Shown: in pieces, positions 1 to 7,674 of the stretch
Position numbering within the stretch: position 1 is the first letter of the stretch
Layout: each line of letters begins with the position of its first letter
Source of the DNA: Myxococcaceae bacterium JPH2
GTDB taxonomy: Bacteria; Myxococcota; Myxococcia; Myxococcales; Myxococcaceae
Direction of reading: 5' to 3'
NCBI GenBank assembly: GCA_016458225.1
Contig: JAEMGR010000005.1
Coordinates: forward strand, 868,001 to 932,000
Length of the DNA stretch: 64,000 nucleotides
Notes under the pieces: generated by a model
Database searches by the model: none
Told to the model about the DNA's origin: nothing
What the model saw: only the letters and a program-made list of their open reading frames with translations
Position numbers and translations under genes: made by a program

Positions 1-681
1 GAGGTGCGCCAGCGCGTCAAAGTCAGGCGGGCGCTCGAAGGCCACGCCCAGCGACTGCACCGAGCGCACGCGGTCCAACCGGAACGAGCGCGGCTCGCGG
101 CGCAGGTGGCAGTGGCCCACCACGTACCAACGCCCACTCCGGTACGCGAGGCCATACGGGTCGAAGTCGCGCTCGGTCTCCTCGTGCTCCGCGGACGCGT
201 AGCTCAGGCGCACGCGTTGGCGCGCTTGGGCCGCCGCGCTCAGCGCCGTCAGCGCCGCGTTGTCCCGAGGCGTCTCGGGCGACCGCGACAAGTCCAGCCG
301 CACCGTCTCGTCCACCGCGCGCACGCGTCGCTTCAGCGGCGCTGGCATCACCCGCTCCAGCTTCGCCTGCGCGCTGGCCACCGCGGGTGCGGCCTCGGCG
401 AGCCCCAGTCCTCGCGCCGCCAGGAGCCCCACCGCGAGCGCCATCGCCTCGTCGTCGGTGAACATCATCGGCGGCAGCTTGAAGCCCGCCGCCAGCAGGT
501 ACGCGCCGTCCCGGCCTCGCTCCGCCGTGAGGGGGATGCCCAGCGCCTCCAGCGCGGCCACGTAGCGCCGCACCGTGCGACGGTCCACCTCCAGCCGTCG
601 CGCCAGCTCGGCGCCGCTCATCCGCCCGTGCGTCTGGAGCAGCTCGAGCACCGTGAGGACGCGCGTGGTGGGGCGGGACAC
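1..681 (-). CDS. WYL-domain helix-turn-helix transcriptional regulator (3' end cut by window edge)
   Basis: Reading leftward from a GTG at 681, the frame stays open to base 1, giving 227 codons without a stop, so the C-terminus lies outside the window. Residues about 1-60 form a DeoR/HTH_11-type winged helix with the motif RLEVDRRTVRRYVAALEALG. The following region has the WYL signature: DFDPYGLAYRSGRWYVVGHC and then RSFRLDRV. Family members bind DNA and sense small ligands or nucleic acids through the WYL domain; the ligand here is unknown. The gene is divergent from the LysE-type exporter with about 100 bp between them, so it may control that exporter and itself (inference). No in-frame ATG lies just upstream, so GTG was chosen. 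Confidence 0.85.
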   Translation of the reverse strand, partial: MSRPTTRVLTVLELLQTHGRMSGAELARRLEVDRRTVRRYVAALEALGIPLTAERGRDGAYLLAAGFKLPPMMFTDDEAMALAVGLLAARGLGLAEAAPAVASAQAKLERVMPAPLKRRVRAVDETVRLDLSRSPETPRDNAALTALSAAAQARQRVRLSYASAEHEETERDFDPYGLAYRSGRWYVVGHCHLRREPRSFRLDRVRSVQSLGVAFERPPDFDALAHL

Positions 682-778
682 GAGGCCTCGTTCGAATGAG
701 GGCGGATTCGGCCCTATATCGCGTCTAGGGTGCGCGCGCGCCCCCCGAGTCGGGTGGGTCCGCACCGAGGTCCGACGC

Positions 779-1414
779 ATGACTCAGACAGCTCACCTGT
801 GGCTCTTCTTCGTAATGGTGTTCGGCATCATCGTGTTGCCCGGCCTGGACATGGCCTTCGTGCTCGCCAGTTCGCTGGTGGGAGGACGCAAGGCGGGGCT
901 GTCCGCCGTGAGCGGGGTGGTCGCGGGGAGCATGTGCCACGTCGCCGTCGGAGCGACGGGCGTGGCGGTGCTGCTCCAGGTCATGCCGGTGGCCTTCAAC
1001 GCCTTGCTGTGGGGCGGCGCGCTGTACGTCGCGTGGATGGGCGTGTCGCTGTGGCGCGCCGGCGCGGCCTTCACCGCCCGCCCCCTGACCGAGCGGCGCT
1101 CCTCGTTCGCCACGTTCCGCCAGGGCGCGGTCACCAACCTGCTCAACCCCAAGGCGTACCTGTTCATGTTGGCGGTGTTCCCCCAGTTCTTCCGCCCCGA
1201 GTACGGGCCGCTGTGGCTCCAGACGCTCGTGATGGGCGCCATCATCGCGGTCACCCAGGTGGGCGTGTACGGCTCGCTGGTGCTCATCGCGGACCGGGCG
1301 CGCGGCTGGCTGGAGACGAACCCCGCCGCCAGCACCGCCGTGGCTCGGGTGGTGGGCTGTTTGATGCTGCTCGCCGCGGTGGCCACCGCCGTGGAGGGTT
1401 GGCGAGGCGTGTGA
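779..1414 (+). CDS. LysE/RhtB family amino-acid exporter
   Basis: This 211-residue protein is almost entirely hydrophobic, with about six membrane segments. It has the LysE-family pattern of an N-terminal helix followed by PGLDMAFVL and a central NLLNPKAYLFML segment; the NPK motif is diagnostic. Length matches the usual 200-215 residues. Family members export amino acids or related metabolites across the inner membrane using the proton gradient. The start ATG was chosen because the hydrophobic helix begins a few residues later; an upstream extension of the frame is Arg-rich and not conserved-looking. It is divergent from the WYL regulator. The substrate cannot be told from the sequence. Confidence 0.85.
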   Translation: MTQTAHLWLFFVMVFGIIVLPGLDMAFVLASSLVGGRKAGLSAVSGVVAGSMCHVAVGATGVAVLLQVMPVAFNALLWGGALYVAWMGVSLWRAGAAFTARPLTERRSSFATFRQGAVTNLLNPKAYLFMLAVFPQFFRPEYGPLWLQTLVMGAIIAVTQVGVYGSLVLIADRARGWLETNPAASTAVARVVGCLMLLAAVATAVEGWRGV

Positions 1415-1499
1415 AGGATGCGGGAGGTCCGCGTTCGACCTGCGCGGGCACTGCCCGCCATCGGGCACCTCTCGGCCCGACGAACGGAAGGAGTCCTCC

Positions 1500-2915
1500 A
1501 TGCTGCGTCGAACCTTGTGGGCCGCAGTGGGTTTCCTCGCGTCGGGCATTGTTGGATGTGGAACAGCAGGTGACGTGGGGCCCCAGGGGCCCGCAGGGCC
1601 CGCCGGCACGTACCAGGTGGGGCCGGGCCTGACGCTGAAGGATGGCGTGCTGAGCGTGAGCACGGGGACGACCGACACCACGGTGGTGGCGGGGAACGAC
1701 ACGCGGCTGAGCGATGCGCGGCCCCCACTGGCGGGCAGCGGCTCCTACATCCAGAACGGGACGACGCCGCAGGACGCCTCCCTCACCATCTCGGGGACCG
1801 CCACGGCGAAGGGCCCCATGACGAGCCGCACGAACCTGCGGGTGGACGCGCAGGCGGACGTGGCGAACCCCCTGCCGCTCCTGCGGGTGGAGAACTCCTC
1901 GGCCACCGCCCCCATCTGGGCGAACTACCCGCTGTTCACGGTGGACTCCGCGGGCGGGCTGCTGGCGCGTGGCGAGCTGGGGCTGGGCAAGGTGCCCATG
2001 AGCGGCAAGGGGCTGCGGCTGATGTGGCACCCCAGCAAGGCGGCCTTCCGCGCGGGCGGCGCTGACACCGAGTGGGATGACGCCACGGTGGGGAACTACT
2101 CGTGGGCGGGCGGCAACGCGAGCACGGCCAGCGGGTATGGAACGTTCGCCATGGGAGACCACTGCGTCGCGAGCGCCACGGGAGCCGCCTGCTTCGGTTC
2201 CACGAATCAGGCCACTGGGACTGTGTCGTTCGCCTCCGGCGCATCCACCACGGCCAGCGGCTTTGCCGCGACGGCGATGGGGTACACCGTGAGCGCGCAG
2301 GGCCAGGGCTCGGTGGCCATCGGGTATCGCGTGGTGGCGGACGCGGACTACGCGACCGCGATGGGGACGCGCGTGAACACGGGTGGGCACCTGGGCTCGT
2401 TCATCTGGGGCGACAACTCGACGACGACCATCGCGTCCAACTCCGCGGACAACCAGTTCTTGGTGCGCGCGGCCGGCGGCGTGCGCCTGCGGACCAGCCC
2501 CTTGCTGACCACCGGCTGCGACCTGCCGGCGGGCTCGGGCGTGTTCGCGTGCACTTCGGACCGCAACCAGAAGGAGGACTTCCGCGCGCTGGATGGCGAG
2601 GAGGTGCTGGCCAAGGTCGCGCGACTCTCCGTGGACACCTGGCGCTACAAGGAAGAGGCGCCCGGCGTGCGCCACCTGGGCCCTGTCGCCCAGGACTTCC
2701 GAGCGGCGTTTGGCCTGGGCACTGATGACAAGAGCATTGGCATGCTCGACATCGACGGGGTGAACATGGCCGCCATCCAGGCCCTGGAGCGCCGCACCCA
2801 GGAGCTGCGCGCGCGCACCGCCGAGGTCGACACGCTCAAGGCGGAGCTGGCCGAGCTCAAGCGCGGCCTGTCCCGCCTGGAGGCCACGGTCCAGGCCCGA
2901 GGTCACCAGCCGTAG
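1500..2915 (+). CDS. Lipoprotein with collagen-like, YadA-like repeats and C-terminal S74 endosialidase-chaperone domain
   Basis: The product has 471 residues. The N-terminus is a lipoprotein signal with lipobox GIVGC (Cys20), then a short collagen-like GPQGPAGPAG run. The middle (about 200-310) holds repeats such as ATAMGYTVSAQGQGSVAIGY, typical of YadA/Hia trimeric heads. From about residue 350 there is a Peptidase_S74 intramolecular chaperone with SDRNQK (Ser353 is the expected self-cleavage serine), then a C-terminal coiled coil. S74 domains trimerise beta-helical fibres and then cut themselves off; they are best known from phage tailspikes but also occur in bacterial surface proteins. 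It is probably a trimeric surface fibre anchored by lipid. The start has a strong AAGGAG site 6 bp upstream. No phage genes are nearby, so this is not taken as prophage. Confidence 0.85.
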   Translation: MLRRTLWAAVGFLASGIVGCGTAGDVGPQGPAGPAGTYQVGPGLTLKDGVLSVSTGTTDTTVVAGNDTRLSDARPPLAGSGSYIQNGTTPQDASLTISGTATAKGPMTSRTNLRVDAQADVANPLPLLRVENSSATAPIWANYPLFTVDSAGGLLARGELGLGKVPMSGKGLRLMWHPSKAAFRAGGADTEWDDATVGNYSWAGGNASTASGYGTFAMGDHCVASATGAACFGSTNQATGTVSFASGASTTASGFAATAMGYTVSAQGQGSVAIGYRVVADADYATAMGTRVNTGGHLGSFIWGDNSTTTIASNSADNQFLVRAAGGVRLRTSPLLTTGCDLPAGSGVFACTSDRNQKEDFRALDGEEVLAKVARLSVDTWRYKEEAPGVRHLGPVAQDFRAAFGLGTDDKSIGMLDIDGVNMAAIQALERRTQELRARTAEVDTLKAELAELKRGLSRLEATVQARGHQP

Positions 2916-2948
2916 CCCTGCTCCGCGCGGAGCGAGGCGCGCCGTCGC

Positions 2949-3587
2949 TCAGCGCTGGGAGAGGCCGTCCCAGGCGCGCATCGCCAGCGCGGCGACCTGG
3001 AGCAGCTCGGCCTCCGGGGCGCCGTCCTGCGCCTGCACGGACATGCCCTGGAGCACCGCGCCGAAGTAGCGGGCCAGCGACCTCACGTCCGTGCCGGACG
3101 GGACGTCGCCCTCGGAGATGCCGCGCGCGAGGCGGGCCTCGAGCTGCGCCAGCGCGTCCGCGCGGAGGCTGGCCGTGTGCGCGACGACGGCCTGGTTCTC
3201 CACCGCGCACGTGAGCGCGGCTGTCGAGATGAGGCAGCCCCGCAGCGCGTGGTTCCTCACGAAGTGGACCGCGGAATCCCGCAGCACGCGCGCGAAACAC
3301 TCACGCGTCGTCCCCTCGCCCGTGAGCGCCTGCTGCGTGAACGCCCCCACCCCGGCGCGGTAGTGCGCGAGGCACCGCCGGTACAGCGCTTCCTTGGACT
3401 CGAACGCCGCGTAGAGGCTGGGCGCGGTGATGCCCATGGCCTGGGTGAGGTCCGCGATGGACGCCCCCTCGTACCCCTGGCGCCCGAAGACCGTCATCGC
3501 GCGCGCCAGCGCCTCTTCCACGTCGAAGCCGCGGGGACGTCCGCGGGCCCTGTGCGCTTCTGTGGGCTTCTTTTTCATAGCAGTCAC
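2949..3587 (-). CDS. TetR/AcrR family transcriptional repressor
   Basis: The product has 212 residues. After a basic RGRPRGFD tail, residues about 24-70 form the TetR helix-turn-helix (GASIADLTQAMGITAPSLYA, then FESKEALYRRCL). The rest is a helical ligand/dimerisation domain. TetR proteins usually repress a divergent gene and are released by a small ligand. The gene is divergent from the hydrolase fusion starting at 3654, and two near-identical palindromic sites lie between them, one covering this gene's own start. Two starts compete: GTG at 3587, with GGGGA 9 bp upstream, and ATG at 3578, three codons later. The ribosome site favours GTG. Confidence 0.88.
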   Translation of the reverse strand: MTAMKKKPTEAHRARGRPRGFDVEEALARAMTVFGRQGYEGASIADLTQAMGITAPSLYAAFESKEALYRRCLAHYRAGVGAFTQQALTGEGTTRECFARVLRDSAVHFVRNHALRGCLISTAALTCAVENQAVVAHTASLRADALAQLEARLARGISEGDVPSGTDVRSLARYFGAVLQGMSVQAQDGAPEAELLQVAALAMRAWDGLSQR

Positions 3588-3590
3588 TAT
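3577..3590. promoter_or_regulatory. Operator-like site 1, TetR-proximal
   Basis: ATAGCAGTCACTAT has outer 4-bp arms in perfect inverted symmetry and shares its central 12 bases with site 2. It overlaps the start codon of the TetR gene, so binding would block that gene. It is inferred to be a TetR operator from symmetry, duplication and position. Confidence 0.6.
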
Positions 3591-3619
3591 TGAAATCCCC
3601 AGCCCGGCCCCTTAATTCC

Positions 3620-3633
3620 GTAGCAGTCACTAC
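3620..3633. promoter_or_regulatory. Operator-like site 2, hydrolase-proximal
   Basis: GTAGCAGTCACTAC is identical to site 1 over 12 bases. The outermost pair has changed from A/T to G/C, yet the symmetry is kept, as expected for a dimer-binding site. It lies 43 bp centre to centre from site 1 (about four helical turns) and 20 bp before the hydrolase start. Confidence 0.6.
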
Positions 3634-3653
3634 GTATTCAGGAGCCTCCCCTC

Positions 3654-5666
3654 ATGCATTCCGCCTTGGCCGCGCTGCTGGTGGCCGCCAGTCTAGGAGC
3701 AAATCCCGCCGTCCCCGAGCCCTCCGAGCCACGCGCCCTGGCGGCGCGAGTGGACGCGGCCATCGACCGGGCCATCGCCGAGAAGCGCATCGTGGGCACG
3801 GTGGTGCTGGTGGCCCAGGACGGGCAGGTCGTCTACCACCGGGCGGCCGGGGCCCTGGACCGCGAGGCCGGGCGTCCCATGCGCGAGGACGCGGTGTTCC
3901 GGCTGGCGTCCATGACCAAGCCGCTGGTGTCGGCGGCGGCGCTGGCGTTGGTGGAACAGCACCAGTTGGAGCTGGATGCGCCCATCACGAAGTGGCTGCC
4001 CACCTTCCGTCCCAAGCTGCCGGACGGGCGCGAGCCGGTCATCACCGTGCGAAACCTGCTGACGCACAGCGCGGGGCTGACCTACGGCTTCTTCGAGCCC
4101 GGCGGGGAGGGGCCGTATCACCGAGCGGGCGTCTCGGACGGCCTGGATGCCTCGGGGCTGTCGCTGGAGGAGAACCTGCGGCGCATCGCCTCGGTGCCCT
4201 TGTCGTACGAGCCGGGGACGCGCTGGGCCTATTCCGTGGCCACGGACGTCCTGGGCGCGGTGGTGGCGCGCGCGGCGGGGGTTCCCTTGCCGGAAGCGGT
4301 GGAGCGCCTGGTGACGAAGCCGCTCGGGATGACGGACACGTCGTTCCTCGCTCGGGACGCGGCGCGGCTCGCGCCGGCCTACGCGGACGGACGCCCGGAG
4401 CCGACGCGCATGCAGCAGGACAACCAGGTGGTGCCCTTTGGCACGGGCGGCGTCCGCTTCGCCCCGAGCCGAGCCCTGGACGCGCGCGCGTTTCCCTCGG
4501 GCGGGGCTGGCATGGTGGGCACCGCGGCGGACTACCTGAAGTTCCTGGAGGCGCTGCGCCGAGGCGGCACGCCCATCGTGACGGCCGCCAGCGTGAAGGA
4601 GCTCTCCACCGCGCAGCGCGGTGAGGAAGCGCAGACGCAGGGGCCCGGCTGGGGCTTCGGCCTTCTGTCGGCGGTGCTGGTGGACCCCGCGAAGTCGCAC
4701 GGCCCGCAGTCCGCGGGCACGCTCCAGTGGGGCGGGGCGTACGGCCATAGCTGGTTCGTGGACGCCAAGAAGGGCCTGTCGGTGGTGGCCATCACCAACA
4801 CCGCGTTCGAGGGCATGTCCGGCGCGACCGGCATGTACCCCAGCGAGATTCGCGACGCCGTCTACGGCGCCACCGCGCCCGCCGCCGCGCCCGCGAAGGG
4901 CGTGCGCCTCTACACGCTGGACTGCGGCCGCATCGACCTGGCGGACATGGGCATGTTCTCCGACACGGGAGAGCACGCGGGCGAGGCGGGCTCGATGCCC
5001 GCGCCCTGCTTCCTCATCCAGCACCCGAAGGGGAACCTGCTCTGGGACACCGGCCTGGGTGACGCGGTGGCCAAGCTCCCGGACGGCCTCTCGCCCATGC
5101 CCGGCGTTCGCTTCCACGTCGCTACGACGCTCGCCTCGCAGCTCGCGCAGTTGGGGCTGAAGCCGGCCGACATCCAATACGTGGGCATCTCGCACATGCA
5201 CGCGGACCACATGGGCAACGCCCTCGCGTTCCCCCAGGCCACCTGGTTCGTCAACGAGGCCGAGCTGAAGCGTGCCCAATCCCTGTCGTCCCCCGCCATC
5301 GGCGTGAACCCCGCGCTGGTGAAGGGCCACGCGAAGGCGAAGACGACCTACGTCGACCTGGACCAGGACGTGTTCGGCGACGGCACCGTGCGACTCATCA
5401 AGGCGCCGGGCCACACGGTGGGCCACCGCGTGCTGATGGTGAAGCTGGCCAAGACGGGCGCCGTCATCCTGTCCGGCGACCTGTTCCACACGCGGGAGAA
5501 CTTCGAGAAGTCGCTCGTGCCGCCCTTCAACGACAGCCGCGCGGACACGCTGGCGTCCATCGACCGCATCAACCGCCTGATGCGCAACTCGGGCGCGCGG
5601 CTGGTGGTGCAGCACGAGTGGGCGGACTTCAACGCCCTGCCCAAGTTCCCCGCGTATCTGGAGTAG
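3654..5666 (+). CDS. Fusion of beta-lactamase-family serine hydrolase and metallo-beta-lactamase-fold (AHL-lactonase-like) enzyme
   Basis: The 670-residue secreted protein has a hydrophobic signal in residues 1-19. Residues about 30-400 are a class C beta-lactamase/esterase (EstB-type) domain with SMTK (Ser86, Lys89), YSV (Tyr193) and a GHSW segment near residue 365 as the third motif. From about residue 416 to the end is a metallo-beta-lactamase fold with HMHADH (His514, His516, Asp518, His519), PGHTVGH, SGDLFH and a C-terminal QHEWADF. The last pattern is like the dizinc N-acyl-homoserine-lactone lactonases (AiiA family). Both active sites look complete. The start has GGAG upstream. The divergent TetR gene and twin operators suggest induction by a small molecule, possibly a substrate. 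Substrate and lactonase activity are inference. Confidence 0.85.
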   Translation: MHSALAALLVAASLGANPAVPEPSEPRALAARVDAAIDRAIAEKRIVGTVVLVAQDGQVVYHRAAGALDREAGRPMREDAVFRLASMTKPLVSAAALALVEQHQLELDAPITKWLPTFRPKLPDGREPVITVRNLLTHSAGLTYGFFEPGGEGPYHRAGVSDGLDASGLSLEENLRRIASVPLSYEPGTRWAYSVATDVLGAVVARAAGVPLPEAVERLVTKPLGMTDTSFLARDAARLAPAYADGRPEPTRMQQDNQVVPFGTGGVRFAPSRALDARAFPSGGAGMVGTAADYLKFLEALRRGGTPIVTAASVKELSTAQRGEEAQTQGPGWGFGLLSAVLVDPAKSHGPQSAGTLQWGGAYGHSWFVDAKKGLSVVAITNTAFEGMSGATGMYPSEIRDAVYGATAPAAAPAKGVRLYTLDCGRIDLADMGMFSDTGEHAGEAGSMPAPCFLIQHPKGNLLWDTGLGDAVAKLPDGLSPMPGVRFHVATTLASQLAQLGLKPADIQYVGISHMHADHMGNALAFPQATWFVNEAELKRAQSLSSPAIGVNPALVKGHAKAKTTYVDLDQDVFGDGTVRLIKAPGHTVGHRVLMVKLAKTGAVILSGDLFHTRENFEKSLVPPFNDSRADTLASIDRINRLMRNSGARLVVQHEWADFNALPKFPAYLE

Positions 5667-5680
5667 GCACCCGCGAACAC

Positions 5681-5711
5681 CGCACCGGATGGCCCACCGC
5701 CGTCCGGTGCG
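5681..5711 (+). terminator. Stem-loop terminator after the hydrolase fusion
   Basis: CGCACCGGA and TCCGGTGCG form a perfect 9-bp stem around a 13-base loop, 14 bp after the stop codon of the fusion gene. There is no clear T-run. Confidence 0.5.
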
Positions 5712-5775
5712 TCACGCTGGCGTGCCCCAATGGGCAAGTCGACGGTCGAGGGCGCGCGGCTAGAGTGGTGGCGCC

Positions 5776-6261
5776 ATGACCTTCAAGACCGCCGACCTCT
5801 GTGACACCCACGGCAGCGCGCCCCACTTCCAGGTCGCCTCCCCCGGACTGCTCGACTACGGCGGGCGTCGCGCGTTCTTCGGCCCCATCAGCACCGTGCA
5901 CGCGCTGGAGGACAACTCGCTCGTGCGGCGCGCGCTGGAAGAGGAAGGGCGAGGCCGCGTGCTGGTGGTGGACGGCGGCGGCAGCCTGCGGTGCGCGCTG
6001 GTGGGAGACCAGCTCGCGCTGCTCGCCGAGCGCAACGGCTGGGCCGGGGTGGTGGTGAACGGCTGCATCCGAGACGCGGACGACGTGGCTCGCATCGCGG
6101 TGGGCGTCAAAGCGCTGGGCACCCACCCCCGCAAGAGCCTCAAGCGCAACGAGGGCGAGCGCGACGTGGAGGTCCGCTTCGCGGGCGTCACCTTCCGGCC
6201 GGGGCAGCACCTCTACGCGGACTCGGACGGCCTCGTGGTCTCCGACACGGCGCTGTCCTGA
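5776..6261 (+). CDS. rraA: RraA-like protein (regulator of RNase E activity / HMG aldolase family)
   Basis: The 161-residue protein covers the whole RraA family length. It starts with TADLCDTHG and keeps the core [13 protein letters not shown] followed by [10 protein letters not shown]; the loop GDxLA and the Arg-Asp pair bind substrate and metal in the aldolase members. In Escherichia coli RraA inhibits RNase E. Other members are 4-hydroxy-4-methyl-2-oxoglutarate/oxaloacetate-processing aldolases, and the sequence alone does not decide between these roles. It is a soluble cytoplasmic trimer in the known family. The gene stands alone between a terminator and the Hsp70-like gene, with 110 bp on either side. 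Confidence 0.88.
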   Translation: MTFKTADLCDTHGSAPHFQVASPGLLDYGGRRAFFGPISTVHALEDNSLVRRALEEEGRGRVLVVDGGGSLRCALVGDQLALLAERNGWAGVVVNGCIRDADDVARIAVGVKALGTHPRKSLKRNEGERDVEVRFAGVTFRPGQHLYADSDGLVVSDTALS

Positions 6262-6372
6262 GCGACGCGTCACCGCCGGTGAGACCCTGCCCGCTTCCCG
6301 TGTCGGTGGGGAGCCAGCCAGGCCCACTTTGACTGCCTCCTGGGCCACGAGAGTGATAAGGGGCGCCCCCCC

Positions 6373-7629
6373 ATGCGTGCCTGCGGACTCGACTTCGGAA
6401 CCAGCAACACCGCCGCCGCACTCCCTGACGGGACCGTGCTGCCCCTGCAGCCCCACACGACGGAGCCGCGCCTGTTCCGCTCCGTCCTCTTCTTCCCGGA
6501 CGAAGAGCAGAACTTCTACGCCGGGGCGGACGCCATCCAGCGCTACCTGGAGGACAACACCGGACGCTTCATCCAGTCCGTGAAGTCGTTCCTCCACAGC
6601 ACCTCGTTCCGCGCCACCCAGGTGCGCGGGCGCACGTACACCATCGAGGACCTGGTCGCCGTGCTGCTGCGTCGCGTGCGCGAGGCCGCGGGCGAGCGGA
6701 TGGGGGGCCCTCCCGAAGCGGTGGTGCTCGGACGGCCCGCCGTCTTCACGTCAGACCCGGAGCGGGACGCGCTCGCGGAGAAGCGCCTGCGCCGCGCCGC
6801 CGAGCTGGCCGGCTTCACGCACATCCAGTTCCTCATCGAGCCCATCGCCGCCGCGCTCGCCTACGAGGCGCAGCTCACGCGCGACGAGCTGGTGCTCGTG
6901 GCGGACTTCGGCGCCGGCACCACGGACCTCACGTTGATGCAGCTGGGGCCCTCGCGCCGAGGCAACCCGGACCGGCGCCCGGACGTAGTGGGCTCCACCG
7001 GCGTGCGCGTGGGTGGCGACCGCTTCGACGCGGAGATCATGCGCTACAAGCTGCTGCCCCGCTTCGGCGCCGGCTCCACGTACAAGGTCATGGGCATCAG
7101 CAAGAAGCGCCTGCCCATTCCGCAGCACGTGCTGGCCAAGCTGCTCTCCTGGCACGAGATGTCCTTCATCCGCGAGAAGTCCACCCAGGAGCTGCTGGAG
7201 GTCATGCTGGAGACGAGCGACCGCCCGGCGGAGATTGAAGCGCTCCACGACCTGGTGATGGACAACCTGGGCTACCGCCTGTTCCGCGCCATCGAAGCCG
7301 CGAAGGTGAAGCTGTCGCGCGAGGAGTCGACCACCATCGACTTCGAGGAGGCGCGCATCCACCTGCACGAGCCCATCACCCGCGCCGAGTTCGAAGAGGC
7401 CAGCCGCGGGCTGCTCGACGAGTTGGAGCAGTGCACGGACGGCCTGCTGTCACGCCACCCCGAGGCGAAGAACATCGACGCGGTGTTCCTCACGGGTGGC
7501 TCGTCGCAGATTCCCGCCGTGCGCGAGCTGTACGTGCGCCGCTTCGGTGAGGACCGCGTGCGCACCGCCGATGCCTTCACCTCCGTGGCCGAGGGTCTCG
7601 GCCGGGCCTCCGCCAACCTCTCGGCGTGA
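6373..7629 (+). CDS. Hsp70-like ATPase (YegD type, no substrate-binding domain)
   Basis: The 418-residue protein has the Hsp70/actin ATPase fold only. Phosphate loop 1 is GLDFGTSNTAAA near the N-terminus, phosphate loop 2 is VADFGAGTTDLTL, and the adenosine motif VFLTGGSSQIPAVREL lies near the C-terminus. Full DnaK is about 610-640 residues with a peptide-binding domain; that domain is absent, as in YegD-like proteins, whose clients are not well known. It should be cytoplasmic. A strong bidirectional stem-loop separates it from the convergent Ala-rich gene. ATG was chosen because the motif starts at residue 5. Confidence 0.9.
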   Translation: MRACGLDFGTSNTAAALPDGTVLPLQPHTTEPRLFRSVLFFPDEEQNFYAGADAIQRYLEDNTGRFIQSVKSFLHSTSFRATQVRGRTYTIEDLVAVLLRRVREAAGERMGGPPEAVVLGRPAVFTSDPERDALAEKRLRRAAELAGFTHIQFLIEPIAAALAYEAQLTRDELVLVADFGAGTTDLTLMQLGPSRRGNPDRRPDVVGSTGVRVGGDRFDAEIMRYKLLPRFGAGSTYKVMGISKKRLPIPQHVLAKLLSWHEMSFIREKSTQELLEVMLETSDRPAEIEALHDLVMDNLGYRLFRAIEAAKVKLSREESTTIDFEEARIHLHEPITRAEFEEASRGLLDELEQCTDGLLSRHPEAKNIDAVFLTGGSSQIPAVRELYVRRFGEDRVRTADAFTSVAEGLGRASANLSA

Positions 7630-7635
7630 GCCCGA

Positions 7636-7664
7636 GGACCTGGGAGCCCAAGACTCCCAGGTCC
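7636..7664. terminator. Bidirectional terminator between convergent genes
   Basis: GGACCTGGGAG and CTCCCAGGTCC form a perfect 11-bp stem with a 7-base loop in the 45 bp between the Hsp70-like gene and the convergent Ala-rich gene. Confidence 0.75.
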
Positions 7665-7674
7665 CCTGTCTGTC

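Noticed and set aside
4-699. Plus-strand open frame of 231 residues over the WYL regulator
   Set aside because: Arg/His-rich composition without domains; the opposite strand gives the WYL and HTH motifs in a single frame.
1500-2915. S74 protein as a prophage tail fibre
   Set aside because: Lipobox and no capsid, tail or integrase genes nearby.
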